Source: Ustulina deusta
Taxonomy: Eukaryota > Ascomycota > Sordariomycetes > Xylariales > Xylariaceae
Assembly (NCBI GenBank): GCA_023159155.1
Contig: JAJNNX010000009.1
Location: 434,001-498,000 of the forward strand
Direction of reading: 5' to 3'
DNA: 64,000 bases
A program made the position numbers and the translations under genes. The notes below the pieces were generated by a model. The model made no database searches. It was given only the letters and a program-made list of their open reading frames with translations, and was not told where the DNA came from. Shown here piece after piece: positions 51,793 to 64,000 of the stretch. Numbering within the stretch: position 1 is the stretch's first letter; each line of letters begins with the position of its first letter.

Positions 51793-51965
51793 CTAGTGCA
51801 CACCAAATCTTGGTATGATAGTCACTCCTCCTTCTTGTCCACACCTAAAGGCAAATTCCGGTGTGCTCAATTGTCTCTCTCCTTCTAGGCAAAAATAATT
51901 CAGATAGACTGACTTCGCAGCGATGGTTTGTAGTTATTAATTAACTACAGATAAAAGGTCACATT

Positions 51966-52136
51966 TGTCAGATTTGATAGGGTAAATTAGCTATCTTTTG
52001 GAACCCCGTTAAATAGATTCTTTATACACACCTAATTTATATGGCATGCAGAAAACTTTGCAATAGAACATAGAACAGGAGAAATTAGTAATAATTATTA
52101 ATACAATTATTTAATTGGACTTGCTTATATCTAATA
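51966..52136 (+). repeat. 5' LTR of copia element
   Basis: Starts TGTCAGATTTGATAGGG. Its end is mutated from CTGACA to CTAATA. The same length as the 3' LTR, with transition differences only. Confidence 0.9.
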
Positions 52137-55100
52137 ATTAAGAGTTTTATTTTATAAGAATATTATTTCTTAAAGGCTAATATAAGCAACTGAATAATAT
52201 TATAGCTTTATTAGTAATTAATAAGGCCTTATTGGCCAAGCTAAAGGATTATATATTCTAGAACAAGGTGTTTATTGCGAAAGTGGTATTTTTTAATTTA
52301 TGGGAATACTTTTAACTAGAAAAACAAATACTATGGATGCTATTACTAAAGATACCCGAATTTAAGGACTATTTTAAACGTATAACTAACTAATTAATAT
52401 GTTTTTAATCGATTGTTATTTTTTAAAACAAAGAAATTAACCCAAATAGCAAACCTATAAGTATTTTTGAGATGACGAAAGATGGCAAAAAGGCTTACTA
52501 AATTAACTGGAGTTAATATATTGCAATAAAAAAAAACTATAAGATTTACTAAAAATATATTACTAATTTTATAGCGTAGATAATTAAAACTGTTTTTTTA
52601 GATTATATAAGGATTATTTTCTAACTTACCGATATTATCAATAAATAGTATGATAGACTTAGAGATTTTGGCTAATATTTAGGGGTAATATAATAACTAT
52701 AAGCAAAGGCTTAATATTAATAATATATAAAGGAGATAAATAAGCTACTAAAGGACTTTAGCATATAAGTAATATATTAGGAGGCTATAATTTTTGTTGT
52801 TTTTAAATATAAAGTTACTGAACTAAATAATATTAATTATTTGATAATAGACCTAGAAATATGTTTCGGAAAAGTTCTTAAGAACTAGATTATTATTTTT
52901 TAGATAATTAATTAATTAGTAATCCTTAATAATATATTAACTTATTAAAAAATAGCAGCTAATTTAAGGAGTGAGGCAAGTTGCCGAATAATTATGTATT
53001 AGCTAAACATATGTATTAATAAAAAGGCGTTTTTAGTACTATATAACAGTAAAGGTGCTAGAAATGCTATAGATAATGCTAAAGGAGTAGAAATATTTTT
53101 TAATAATTAATAAGTTTTTTTTTAAAGCAGAGGTAAAGGCTGAGGTTGAGGTGGCCGCGGACCCTGTGGTAATAAAAACAATAAAGGCAATAATAAACAA
53201 TTTTGCGTTAATTTACGAACTTATAGTTTAAATAATTATGTTTGTAAAGGCTGTTTGGGCTTTTATTATATAATAGGATATTATTATTTTTTTTTAGAGT
53301 TAGTTCTAAATAATTTTTATTTTAGCCAAATTATTGCTAGGCTAATATAGGCTAATTTTAATGCTAATAAAAAACTAAAAAAATTTGTTAATTATATATA
53401 GAAAAAAAAAAAGGCAAAAACTAACAAAAATAAATTGTTTGCTTAATTAGAACAAATATTAATATAGTTTATTTTTGTTATTAGTAAAGAGTCGGAAGGT
53501 AAAGCTATATATAAACTAAAGAATTTAACTATTTTAAATTTTAGAACTACTTTATATATATTTAATAAGATTAGTAGATTTAATAATTTATAAATAGTAT
53601 TGCTAGGAAATAAAGTATATATAAAAAACAGGATTATATTTATATTTATATTTGGAAATATTAATATATGTGTTTAAGGGCCTAAGGGATTTATAATTAT
53701 AAGATTATACGATATAGCTTGTTGCCTAACAATAGCTTGTAACTTGGTATTATTTTGGGTACTTTTAAAACAAAGCTTATATTAGGATACAAAACTGGCA
53801 ATAATAGTATTAAAACAATAAAATAGATTAATATTTTGCTGTTTTTAAAATTAAGACTATTAGTTTGTATTAAAGTATTTATTATTTAATATAAAAAGGA
53901 GTACTTTTTATATACAAAGAAATAAACTAGCAGCAATGATTTTAAGGCTTATTTTAAAAGCTGATTTATATTAGTAATATTTTTGTTTAGGCCACTTAAG
54001 TGCTGATGCCCTTTATTATATAGTGGTATAGGCTAAAGGGGTAAGGCTACAACGATCTCTGGAAAACAAAATATATATTTTAGACTACGAGGCGTATGCT
54101 ATAGCAAAAATATAACAGTAAATTAATAAATTACTTCAAAATTGCCTAGTAAAGCTAGGAATACAACTAGTTATAAACTTTTATAATTATAGAAAAGGTT
54201 ATAATTTGGAAAACTTGCTAATATTTATAATAGATTGATATTTTGGCTTTAGTTTTAATTATTACCTATGTAATCAGAAATTTCTAATATTGATTAGAGC
54301 TTTAAAAAATTTAGTAAAATACTTGTAAGCTTACTATAATACTACTATTTAAGTTTTCGAGTATAATAATAAGTTTTTAAAATATAATAACTTTACTAAA
54401 CATTTTAAATAATAATATAGCATAGTCTTCGAGCTATATGCTCTAAATATATAAGGTCAGAATAGTAGCGCTAAATAGGCTGGCAATATTATTAAACGTA
54501 AAGCCAGGGCTATAAGGACTAGGTCTAAGCTATTTATTATTTTTTGGACTGATATTATAAAAACTGCTATATATTTATATAATTATATACTAAGGTAGAT
54601 ATATTAATAGTAAAGCCTATACAAAAGGTTTTATGTTTATTTTTTTAACCGAGATAGTATTGTAACTATTTACTATTAACCTGATTTATACTATTTATAT
54701 GTATATAGCTGCAGGGCATATATAATAACTGCAAAAGTTAAACTAAAAAAAAAAGACTTAATAAATTAGATTTTAAGGCCTAGATAAGCTATTTTATAAG
54801 CTACTAATCTTTTAATATATATTATATATAGATTTTAGCAACTAATACTGTTATATTTACTAAAAACGTTATATTTAATAAAAAAACTATATTTTTAAGC
54901 AATATTAATAAGCTAAAAAATAATTTTTTTAAGCAAAAAATTAATAAAATTACTTAATTACTATTTAAAATAAATATTATTAAATTTAATTAGCTAAGCA
55001 GTACTTTAGAAGCTATAGCTAGTTAAAAATTAAAAAATATATATTTTATTAAAAGCAAAAATAATATTACTATTATAAATATACTAAAAGATAAAGAAAG

Positions 55101-57743
55101 CATAACCTATAGATACTTTGTATTAAATAAAGCAATAGAGTTTGATTAACTTTATATAAATGCTTTTTTTTTATTATATTTTTTACTTTTTGAGTTATTA
55201 TAACTAAGCGTTTTTTTTATAGCTATTATAAATAGCTTTTATTTTTAGAAACTTTAGAATATTGTAATAGACTCCAATAGATCAAAGGGTACTACTATTA
55301 AAAATTTTGATTTATAAAGACCTTAGAATATTGTAGTAAATTTTGTTAGATTTAAAGACTTTGTTTTTTAGACCTGGAATGTTATAGCAAAATTTAAAGA
55401 TTATAGAACCGGAGGAATAACATTAGAAAGTATTAAACCACTACATATAAATTTTAATGCCCTAGCAGGTATATTTAGTACTTTTTTTATGCTACTATTG
55501 CTTTTTAGGAAAGCTACTAGGAGGCTATGTTTTTAAGCGGACGCTTAAGCGCTTTAGAGAGTTAAAACAGCATAGTAATAAGTAAGGCTGCAAGAGCCAG
55601 ATTGTTAAAACAATTTATTAGTTATTCTATTAGTAAAAAATTAAGTTATAATTAAAAAGTTCTATATATACTAAATAAAAATAAGAAGATTTTCAAATAA
55701 AAAGTTGCCAAAAAGCATAAAATTTATTAAAAAGATCTATTACTACTGCTAAAGTTTTATAAAAATTTTGAGTATTATTTAATAAGTAAAAGGTTTAAAA
55801 GAGCTAAAAAAGATTATTTTAAAGGTTACTAAGAAATAGAGTTATAGATTAAGGTTAGTATTTATTTAACTAAAAGAAAACTAATACTTGGGTGTATATG
55901 GGTATATATATACAAGTTTAATAAGCATAGCTACTATATAAAGTGTAAGGTATAATTAGTGGTGCGAGGTAATTAGCAGTTTTAATTTAGTACTAAGACT
56001 ATATATGTATTAATTTTTGCTAAAAGGTTATTTAAAACTTTTATTGTAATAGTAACTAAATTTAATTTCGAACTAAAGCAATATAATGCTATTAATATGT
56101 TTATTAATGCAAAGCTTGATAAAAAAATATATATAAAAATGTTTTTTGGCTATTGCAAGCTTTAGATTATATTATAGCTTAATAAAGCTTTATATAGCTT
56201 AAAAAAGTTATTTTTGCTATAGCAGAAAGAGCTTATATTAATACTTAAAAAAATGGGGTATTAAGCTATATTATATAAGTTTTATTGCTATACTTATAAC
56301 GGAGTGCTAATCTTTATATATATAAATAATATTATTTTTGCTTATAAGAAAAATTAAAAGTTTATTATTAAAAGAGCTATTAAATAGTTTTAAACAGCTT
56401 ATTAATTAACTAGTAGTAATAATTTGTAATAGTTTTTAGGCGTTAAAGTAATTAGAGATTATTAATAAAGATTGATCTAGTTGTTTTAAGCTTTATATAT
56501 TAAAAAAATTTCTAAGCTAAGAATTACTTATTTAACTTTTTTATTTACTCCAATGGGATAAGCTAAGTTAATGCTTTATAATAGCCTTGCTACAAAACAA
56601 AAAATATATTTATATTAATAGAAAGTTAGGTTAGTATTATATACTATTATAATTATTTGATTTAATATTATGTTTAGTATGTTAAGATTTTTAAGATTTC
56701 TTGTTAATTTTAGGCTTTAATATTATAACTTAATAGATTGCCTCTTTAGCTATTTTAAAGGCACTTAGTATTATTTGCTTTAGTTTAAAAGCAGAGACAA
56801 TTTTGAAATTGCGAGCGATGTGTTGTTTATAGATAATATATTAGACCGAAAAAATTTATAAGTATATATAATCAGGCTATTTAGAAAAATTATTAGGTAG
56901 CGTGCTAACAAGTAGGATATAGTAACTACTTTAATAACTAAAGTAGAGTTGTTAGTATTGGCATAAGCTGCAAAGGAGGCTATATTTGTAAGCTAATTGA
57001 TTAAAGAACTGGGTGTTATACTAGATACCTAATATATTACTATTTAGTGTAATAATAAATAGATTATTGGGCTAGTTATAAAAGAAGTAACTATACTACA
57101 AACTAAGCTTTATTATATAGATATTTATAACTATTAGCTATACTAGAAGGTTGAGAGGGATATTTTAAAAGTTGTTTATGTAGCTACAAAAGATATAATT
57201 ATAGACAGGCTTACAAAAGCGTTAAGTCTGGCAAAATAGAGTGATTTTTTAAATTAATTAAGGGTATATAGTACTTATAAATATTACTAAAATAAAAGAT
57301 CAAAAAACAAAAGTATAAAAAATCTAGAAGCTTTGGAAAACTTATTTATAGGAAATAAATCGGACTATTTGGGGGTTTTATGGCCCTGATTAGGCAAACA
57401 GTATTTAATTGGCTAAAATTAGCTAAAGTAGCTAGATTAGCTTAAATTAGGCTAAATTGTTTAAATCTAAAGAGATCTTAACAATAATATACTACTAATT
57501 AGTTAGATTATATGATTTTTTACTATATTAACAAGCCTATATATACTATAATACTATAACTACTACTATATAAGAGATAAAAAAGGCATTATAGGCTTTG
57601 GTAGTGTAATAGCAAGCATAGTAGTTAATGGTTTATTATGCTATAGATCCTAGTTTGAGTCCGGGCTAGGGCGTTATTTTTAGTATTTTTATTAATAATA
57701 TTGTGTATAAAAAAGGCTTATATAAGCTGTTTTTAAAGAGGTG

Positions 57744-57914
57744 TATTAGATTTGATAGGGTAAATTAGTTATCTTTTAGAACTCTATTAAATAGATTTTT
57801 TATATATATTTAATTTATATGGCATGTAGAAAATTCTGTAATAGAATATAGAACAGGAGAGATCAGTGATAATTATTAATATAATTATTCAATTGGACTC
57901 GCTTATATCTGACA
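57744..57914 (+). repeat. 3' LTR of copia element
   Basis: Starts TATTAG (from TGTCAG) and ends with intact CTGACA. Confidence 0.9.
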
Positions 57915-58340
57915 ATATTTATCATGTTTATTTTGTTAACAGCTTACCAAAATCTATATCTAATTGGTGTATACCTACCTACCTCTAGGAACAGGGCTGC
58001 AAGAATCACCATCTGTGATTTAACATGTAGTCAGTCGGCTTTGACCACAAATTAAGCCACATACACACCTACTTACTCTCTGTTGTATGTTAATAAACGT
58101 AGATGCATGATAGTTAGGCACGACTAAAAATCTCCGCCCATTGTTGGTGATCTGAAAGAGGCTCGGCTCTGGGAGTATCTCGGTAGTTGTCTTCCGGCAT
58201 ATAATGAATGGTTCTGCAGGGTTTAGGGACCCACCGTACAACTTACCCTTTTATAATATTATAATTATAGGTATACACATATAATAAATATGCAGTAAAT
58301 TTATACTAAGTTATTATAACTTGTATTACTTTATTAAAGA
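57915..58340. other. Unique spacer between copia and gypsy elements
   Basis: About 330 bases of balanced composition, apparently original genomic DNA continuous with the gene island before the copia insertion, then a short AT-rich stretch. A 73-codon minus-strand frame (58020-58241) has no recognisable features. Confidence 0.6.
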
Positions 58341-58576
58341 TATAATAGTTAGTATAGTCTTAGCAAGACCTGCAAGGACTCCAGACCTATATAGCAATAA
58401 AATAAGAAGTCTACGCATGGACCAACCCATAACTCTATAGACATACATATAGAGTCTATATCTACCTACCTTATAAACTCTAACTTTTTTTTTTTTTTCT
58501 TTTTTTTTTAGTTTAGAGTTTTTATTTATAATATTAATAAACTAGCTATAAAAGCTTTACTTAATTAATTATAACA
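58341..58576 (+). repeat. Family A 5' LTR, inverted relative to the left block
   Basis: 236 bp, beginning TATAATAGTTAGTATAG (TGTAAC... before RIP) and ending AATTATAACA. Confidence 0.85.
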
Positions 58577-59490
58577 CTACTTTAAGCTTACTAATTATTT
58601 ATTAATAAGTATTTAATAAATATATATTTTTTATTTTACTATAGTTAGCAAAACAAAAATAAACTTTTTTTTTTAGTTATATACCTAATATAAAAGATTA
58701 TATATTTTATAATATAAATTTAATTTTAATATAACTTTAATAAAACTTTTGATTTTTATATTACTTAAAAACTAGCAATTTATAAAAAACCTAACTTTAA
58801 ACATTTTTATTTTATTTTTAGTTTTTAAACAATTAGAACAACTTTAATTTTTAAACATAGCTAGCTTTTTATTATTAGATAATTTTAAAAAAAAAAATTT
58901 ATAAAAAAAAAGAAAAATTAAGCATTAAACTTTTTTATAAACGTTTTAAGCAAATTAATACCTAAAAAAAAATCTATAAAAAATAAAAAATTAAAACTTA
59001 AAAAAACAAAATTTAAACTAAAACTAAAATAACTTAAAATAAATAATATATTTAAAAATATATTGATAAATATTATAGCTATATAAGCTAATAATTTTAT
59101 ATTAGTTCTAATAGAACTTTTTTAATAAATAAAAAAAATAAAGCATTAATTTTTTAATATATTTACTTTAGTACTTTTAAAAAACAACTATAATTTAATA
59201 ATAAAAAGCATATTTAAAAGTATTAACTTTAAACTTTCTAGTTTTATTATTTTATTTGCTTTTTGTTTTATTAGTTTATTTTTTAGCGCTTTAAACCTTA
59301 CTTATACTAAAAAAACTAAAATATAAAAAACTAATTTTAGCAAGTTTATAAAAAATAAAGCCCTATTTAATAATTAAGTTTATAAACTAATAAAAAAACT
59401 AAATAAAAATATTACTATGTTTTAAACTAAAAATAACTAACTTTAATATATTATAAGCTAATTAAAAAAATATATTAAAAAATTAGTAAA

Positions 59491-59761
59491 TATTACGCGT
59501 TGAGCAATCACAGAAGGCAAGGCTTCATTCCGAAAGCGAACTTTGCATTAGAATCTAAGTATGAAGAAAAAGGAAAGCTAATTTTACAAGGGTGCGTTGC
59601 AGGTTCTTTATGGGTGGATTGGTGGGAGGTGTGGGCAGCTGTCAGGTAATTGCCAGGTGCCGGTCAGGTGTAAGTCAGGTGACCTGGGAATTGAAGATTG
59701 CGGTTTGTGTGGCTTGTGGGTTGCAGCCACGCTGCCGGCCACCAGCCACCATACCGTAACT
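59491..59761. mobile_element. Unclassified 271-bp GC-rich insertion
   Basis: Balanced-composition DNA inside AT-rich gypsy sequence, flanked by GTAAA on both sides (59486-59490; 59762-59766). Comparison with 16840-16870 shows the uninterrupted host sequence. The ends carry short inverted words, TTACG and CGTAA. It contains G-rich near-repeats (CAGGTGCC/CAGGTGTAAG/CAGGTGACC). It has no recognisable Pol III boxes or coding frame. It could be a MITE, SINE or solo LTR. Confidence 0.6.
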
Positions 59762-62700
59762 GTAAAAATATATTTTTATTTAATTAAAAAACTATTTAAT
59801 AATATTACTAACATAATTTAAGTTTTATTAATAGTTTATTATAATTTTAATTAAATAATTACTACTTATAAAATATTTTAAACTTATATATATAAAACTA
59901 ATAAAAATATTAATAAATTTATTTTTATATTTAATAGTTTAGTTTAAAAATATAAATTATAGGACTATTTTTATATAAACTTAAAAAAAAATCTATATAA
60001 AACTTTTATAAATTTAAATATTTTTTATAAATTGTTTACTAATAAAATTATTAAATTAATATATAATACTAAGCAAGCTTATAAAAACTATTAATAAACT
60101 AAACTTATTAGTTTAACTAAACAAAAATCTAACTTAAATAACTAAATTTTTAGCTAATTTTAAAAATTTTAAAATATTTATTTTAAAATAATTAAAATAA
60201 GCACTAATTATAAAAAAAAAAAAAGCCTATTAAAATAATAAGACCTGCTTTATTTATAAAAAAAATATATATATATATTAGTTAATTATTTTAATTAAAA
60301 GCCTAAAATCTTAAACGTTTAACTAGCAAAAAAAAGCTATAATAAAAATAGTTCTAGTAGTTTATTTGATTTAAAAAACAAATAAAACTAATAAAAAAAA
60401 TTTTATTAGTTTTTTTACTTATTTTAACTAAAATATATAACTAAAATAAATTAATTACTTTTAAAATATTTATTTAATTATAAATTAATAATATTAAAAT
60501 AAAAACTTTAGTTTTATATAATATTAAAACTTATATTTTTTTAATAATTAGCTATAAATTTATATAATAAATTAAGCAATAATTAAAAATAAAAATTATT
60601 TGTTTAATTAAACTTTAAAAGTTTTATAACTACTAAAACAAAATAGTTAGTAAAGTTTGCAAATATTTAATATATATTATAAAAATTAATAATTAATAAT
60701 TTAAAAACTAAATATTTTAAGTTACTAATTTTAGTTATAATATTATTATTAGTATTAAATAGTTAATAAAACAAAATATTTTAATAAAAACTTAAAAATA
60801 ATAATTAATTTAGTTAAATAATTTATTTTTATTAGCTTAATTTTTGCTAATAATTATAATTAAACTTTTTAGTTACAAATAATAAAATATAGACCTAAAA
60901 ATATAAAAAAATGCTAATTAATATAATTAAATATTAAAAAAATATTATTAAATATTAAAACAATTTTTTAAAAATAACTAAAACTAAAAAAATATAAAAA
61001 AGATTTAAAACTTTCAAACCTAAAACAAAAAAGGTCTATATAATAATTTCTAAAAAAGAAAAAAATTGAGCTACTATTAAAAAAATTATATAAAACTTTT
61101 AGAATTATTTCTATTAAAATAAATAAAAATAATTAGCTAAAAAGATTTTAAAAAAACTTATTATAATTAAATTTATAATAACTAAAAATAACTATACTAA
61201 GCTATTTTAAAAAAACTTAAAAATAATTAATATTTTATAAAAAAAATAGATTTAGATTAACTAAGTAGTATTATAAAAGATTTTTAATAATAAACTAATT
61301 TTATTTCTAAAAAAAAAAAACTTTAAATATATAAAATTAATATAAAACTTTTTGCTTTTTTAGCTATTATACCTAAAAAGATTTTTTTTTTAAAAAAAAT
61401 CTAAAACTTTATTACTATTATAATTAAAATTTAATATAATACTAAAACTTAATAATAAAAAATATACTTTTAAGCTCTATTAATATTAAACTTTTATATA
61501 GTTTATTTTATTTAAAAAAAAGTTTATAAATAAGCTATTAATTATAAATTTTATTAAATAAAATATAAACTTAAATATTATTTTTGTTTTATTTATATTT
61601 AAACTTAAATTAACTAAACATAAATTTATAATTAATTATTAATAAAAAAATATATATTTAAAAAATTAAATTATATTAGTTTTAAATATTAATAATATTA
61701 TATTTAATTATTATAATATTATTTGTTTTATAAAACTAAATATTATTAAATTTTTTTATTAATTATTATTAATTATAAAATTATATTATTATTTTTTTTT
61801 TAAATCTATAAAAAAATATTTTAATAAAAAGTTTTATTATTTAGTTTAAAAATAAAACCTGTTTAATAATAAGCTTTTATTAATATATAAATCTAAAAAC
61901 TTTAAAATAAATTTATAAATATTTATATAAATAATATTTTAATTTATTTTAAAACTAAAAAATAGTACTAAACTTATTATAAAAAAATAATTTATTGCTT
62001 ATATTAAACTAGATATTAGAAAAATATTAGGAAGTTTTGTTTTAATATATTTATTATTAATTATTTAGAAATAATTATAAAAGCTAAAATAAAAATTAGA
62101 ATTAACTTTATAAAAATCTAAATAATTTTAGATTAGAACTTTAATAATTTTAAAAATACTAAATTAATCCGGTTATTTTTTAAGTTTTATAATTATGTTT
62201 GTATATTTATTTATTATACTAATAAAATTACTACCTTTTTAAATTAACTATTAAAAAAAAATAAGTTATTTATAATAGGACTAAAATAAAAATAAGCTTT
62301 TAAATATATAAAACTACTAATATATAAAATATTTATTTTAGCCTTTTTTAGGCCTAGCTAACTAATATAAATAAAAATAAATATTTTATATAATATAACA
62401 AAAAAAATTATCTAGTAGTAACAAAAAAATATAACCTAAAAGCTTATAAAGTATTTTTTTAAAATAATAATATTAATTAAACAAGCTTATTTAATTTAAA
62501 ACTATAAATTTCTAGCAGTTATATAAACTTTAAAATACTACTACTTAGAGCTTTTTAAAACTAAGTTGTTTGTAATAACTAATTATGAAGCTTTACTATA
62601 CTTTTTAAATAAATAGATTTTATTAATATAACAAATATACTAAGCTAACTTTTTATTAAATTTTAATATTATTTTTTAATACTAACTAAAAAAAAAAAAT

Positions 62701-63693
62701 ATAATAACTAATATTTTATTAAAAAAATAGCTAAGCTTTTTATAATTAAAACTAAAAAAGCTAAAAAAAAAATAATAATACTAGTTTTGCTTAATAAAAT
62801 ATTAAGTCTGATATTAACTATAGACCTTTTATTTAATACTTTTTAAAAAACTAACCTAATAAACCTAATTAAACAAAAAAACTAGCTATAAGATCTAAAA
62901 AATAAAAATAAAAAACTATACGTACTTAAAGTTACTTTAAATAAATTTTTTCTTTTTTATATAGCTTTAATTTAAAAAACTTATATGCCCCCAATTACTA
63001 TATACCAAAATTAACATAAAACAATCAAAATATTAAAACAAAAATACTATTAGTTTTATTTAAAACATAATTATAAATAATATATATATATAATTATTAT
63101 AACTATAAAAAAACAAAATATTACAAAACAAAACTTCTGGCTTTTTTTACTTATTATTTATATTAGCTATAGTATAGCAATACATAGTAATAGATAATAA
63201 AAATATATTACTTAACTAATAGGGTTATAACTATATATAAGTATTTATAAATAAGTTTAGCTATTTAATTACAACTTTATTTAGCAAAAAAATAGATACT
63301 GCAGAATTATTAGCTATATAATACTATAGAAGTCTATATAGATTTTTTAATATACTAAATATATAAATATTAAATAATATAGAATTGTTTATTTTTAAAT
63401 TTATAGTAATAATTAATAGTTTTATAAGTACTAAGCACTACTTTAGTAATATTTACTACTTTTAAACCTAAAAAATAATAAAATTAATTAATTAAAAACT
63501 AAACTAACAACTTTATTTTTATATTAATAAATATTAAAACAATTAAAATATAAAACTTTTTAATAATAAATATTAATAAAACTATAATAAATTTTAATAC
63601 TAAATAATAAGCGCTTAAATTTGTTTATTAAGCTTAAAACGTTTAAAAAATAGTATATAATATAATAACTTTTATATAAAAATAATACAAGTT

Positions 63694-64000
63694 ACGTAGA
63701 ACACAAGCTAATTGCCAACACAAATCAATTGCTAACTTTTTCGCACTTTTGTACATACAAATTAAATAATTCAACCATAACACAAAAAATCAATTAGATC
63801 TAATCGGAAATATTGTTGCTAGATGTTTTTATAGCATTTTGACAAGTACACAAGTTATACCCGGGCTTACCGCATGTTTTATATTGTTATATATATAATG
63901 CACCCCTTTTTATATAACAACTACTTTGCTACACTTCTTTTATTATTTGCTTTTTAATAGCCTGTTCGGTTTTAAAATCTTATTTTTTCTATATAATAAA
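63694..64000 (-). mobile_element. Second Fot1/pogo-like transposon copy, partial (runs off window)
   Basis: Begins ACGTAGAACACAAGC and matches the reverse complement of the right end of the 30998-32857 element through at least 250 bases, including the CAATTAGATCTAAT and AGCATTTTGACAAG stretches. Some positions here keep C or G where the other copy has T or A, and the reverse, as expected for independently RIP-mutated copies. Confidence 0.85.

Larger units (their letters stand above)
51966..57914 (+). mobile_element. Complete Ty1/copia retrotransposon, RIP-inactivated
   Basis: LTRs of exactly 171 bp (51966-52136; 57744-57914) have termini TGTCAG...CTGACA, intact at opposite ends, flanked by ACATT (51961-51965) and ATATT (57915-57919), which differ by one C/T. 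Total 5949 bp. On the plus strand a gag zinc-knuckle-like C-K-G-C-L-G appears near 53230-53250. The RT start is visible near 55890-55980, with K-C-K-V and L-V-V-R-G-N like the copia R-L-V-V-R-G block. Y-I-N-N for Y-V-D-D lies at 56319-56330 within V-L-I-F-I-Y. The element's end, near 57200, reads D-R-L-T-K-A-L, like the copia A-D-x-L-T-K-A-L terminus. This pol order shows copia. Multiple stops; not active. Confidence 0.92.
58341..63693 (+). mobile_element. Family A gypsy copy in opposite orientation, RIP-inactivated
   Basis: The 5' LTR at 58341-58576 is the reverse complement of the LTRs in the left block. The internal sequence mirrors 20.5-33 kb and 9.5-17.7 kb. The RT frame is on the plus strand: Y-I-N-N at 61924-61935 is followed by I-L-I-Y, then I-N-Y-L-E-I-I-I, and later F-Y-N-Y-V-C-I-F-I, matching the gypsy RT connection (Y-L-G-x-I-I and F-x-N-Y-Y-R-x-F-I). 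It is the best-preserved family A RT in the window. A 271-bp GC-rich insertion interrupts it at 59491. The right end is outside the window or cut by the Fot1-like copy at 63694. Confidence 0.85.

Noticed and set aside
59597..59821. 74-codon plus-strand frame
   Set aside because: It spans the 271-bp insertion and runs into degraded gypsy sequence. Not a gene.

Overview
The window is nuclear DNA of a filamentous ascomycete (Pezizomycotina). Reasons: short fungal introns with GTNNGT donors and CTAAC-type branch points, a fused trifunctional HIS4 gene, a fungal rhodopsin-like membrane protein, a fungal type-B carboxylesterase, a GH47 mannosidase, and a two-compartment layout in which a balanced-composition gene island (about 33.1-51.9 kb) lies between extremely AT-rich blocks. 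The AT-rich blocks are transposons degraded by C-to-T/G-to-A transitions, the signature of repeat-induced point mutation (RIP). The class (Sordariomycetes or Leotiomycetes are plausible) cannot be fixed from the sequence alone.

Left block, 1-33.1 kb: a nested graveyard. A Ty3/gypsy family (here 'family A', coding on the minus strand) is complete at 9551-17938, truncated at 20525-33132, and present as a remnant at 762-1365. Inside these copies sit a ~2.5 kb non-coding LTR element (11859-14346), a second gypsy family (21248-29592) and a Fot1/pogo-like DNA transposon (30998-32857). A ~1.04 kb TRIM-like miniature LTR element with hairpin-forming tandem repeats lies at 8110-9147. Boundaries were set by paired LTRs of near-identical length and by short target-site duplications.

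Gene island, 33.1-51.9 kb: carboxylesterase (minus, secreted), HIS4 (plus, with a Gcn4/CPC1-type site upstream and one intron that is in frame and stop-free), a seven-helix rhodopsin-like protein (minus, six exons reconstructed here), a long gene-poor stretch (44.0-49.1 kb), a GH47 alpha-1,2-mannosidase (minus, with a 3' exon restored here), and an intron-containing tRNA-Ala(CGC). These genes do not form an evident cluster or pathway; they look like ordinary housekeeping and secretory genes.

Right block, 52-64 kb: a complete RIP-mutated Ty1/copia element (51966-57914) inserted 190 bp downstream of the tRNA, a short unique spacer, then another family A gypsy copy (58341 onwards, plus-strand coding) carrying a GC-rich 271-bp insertion, and finally the end of a second Fot1-like copy running off the window. 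The gene island is thus flanked by inverted copies of the same retrotransposon, each with its 5' LTR facing the island.

I found no convincing new enzymatic system. The least ordinary items are the two related-looking miniature LTR elements with internal tandem repeats and a shared palindrome, a heptamer strongly over-represented in the gene-poor stretch, an inverted minisatellite at 38.1-38.6 kb, and the stop-free HIS4 intron.
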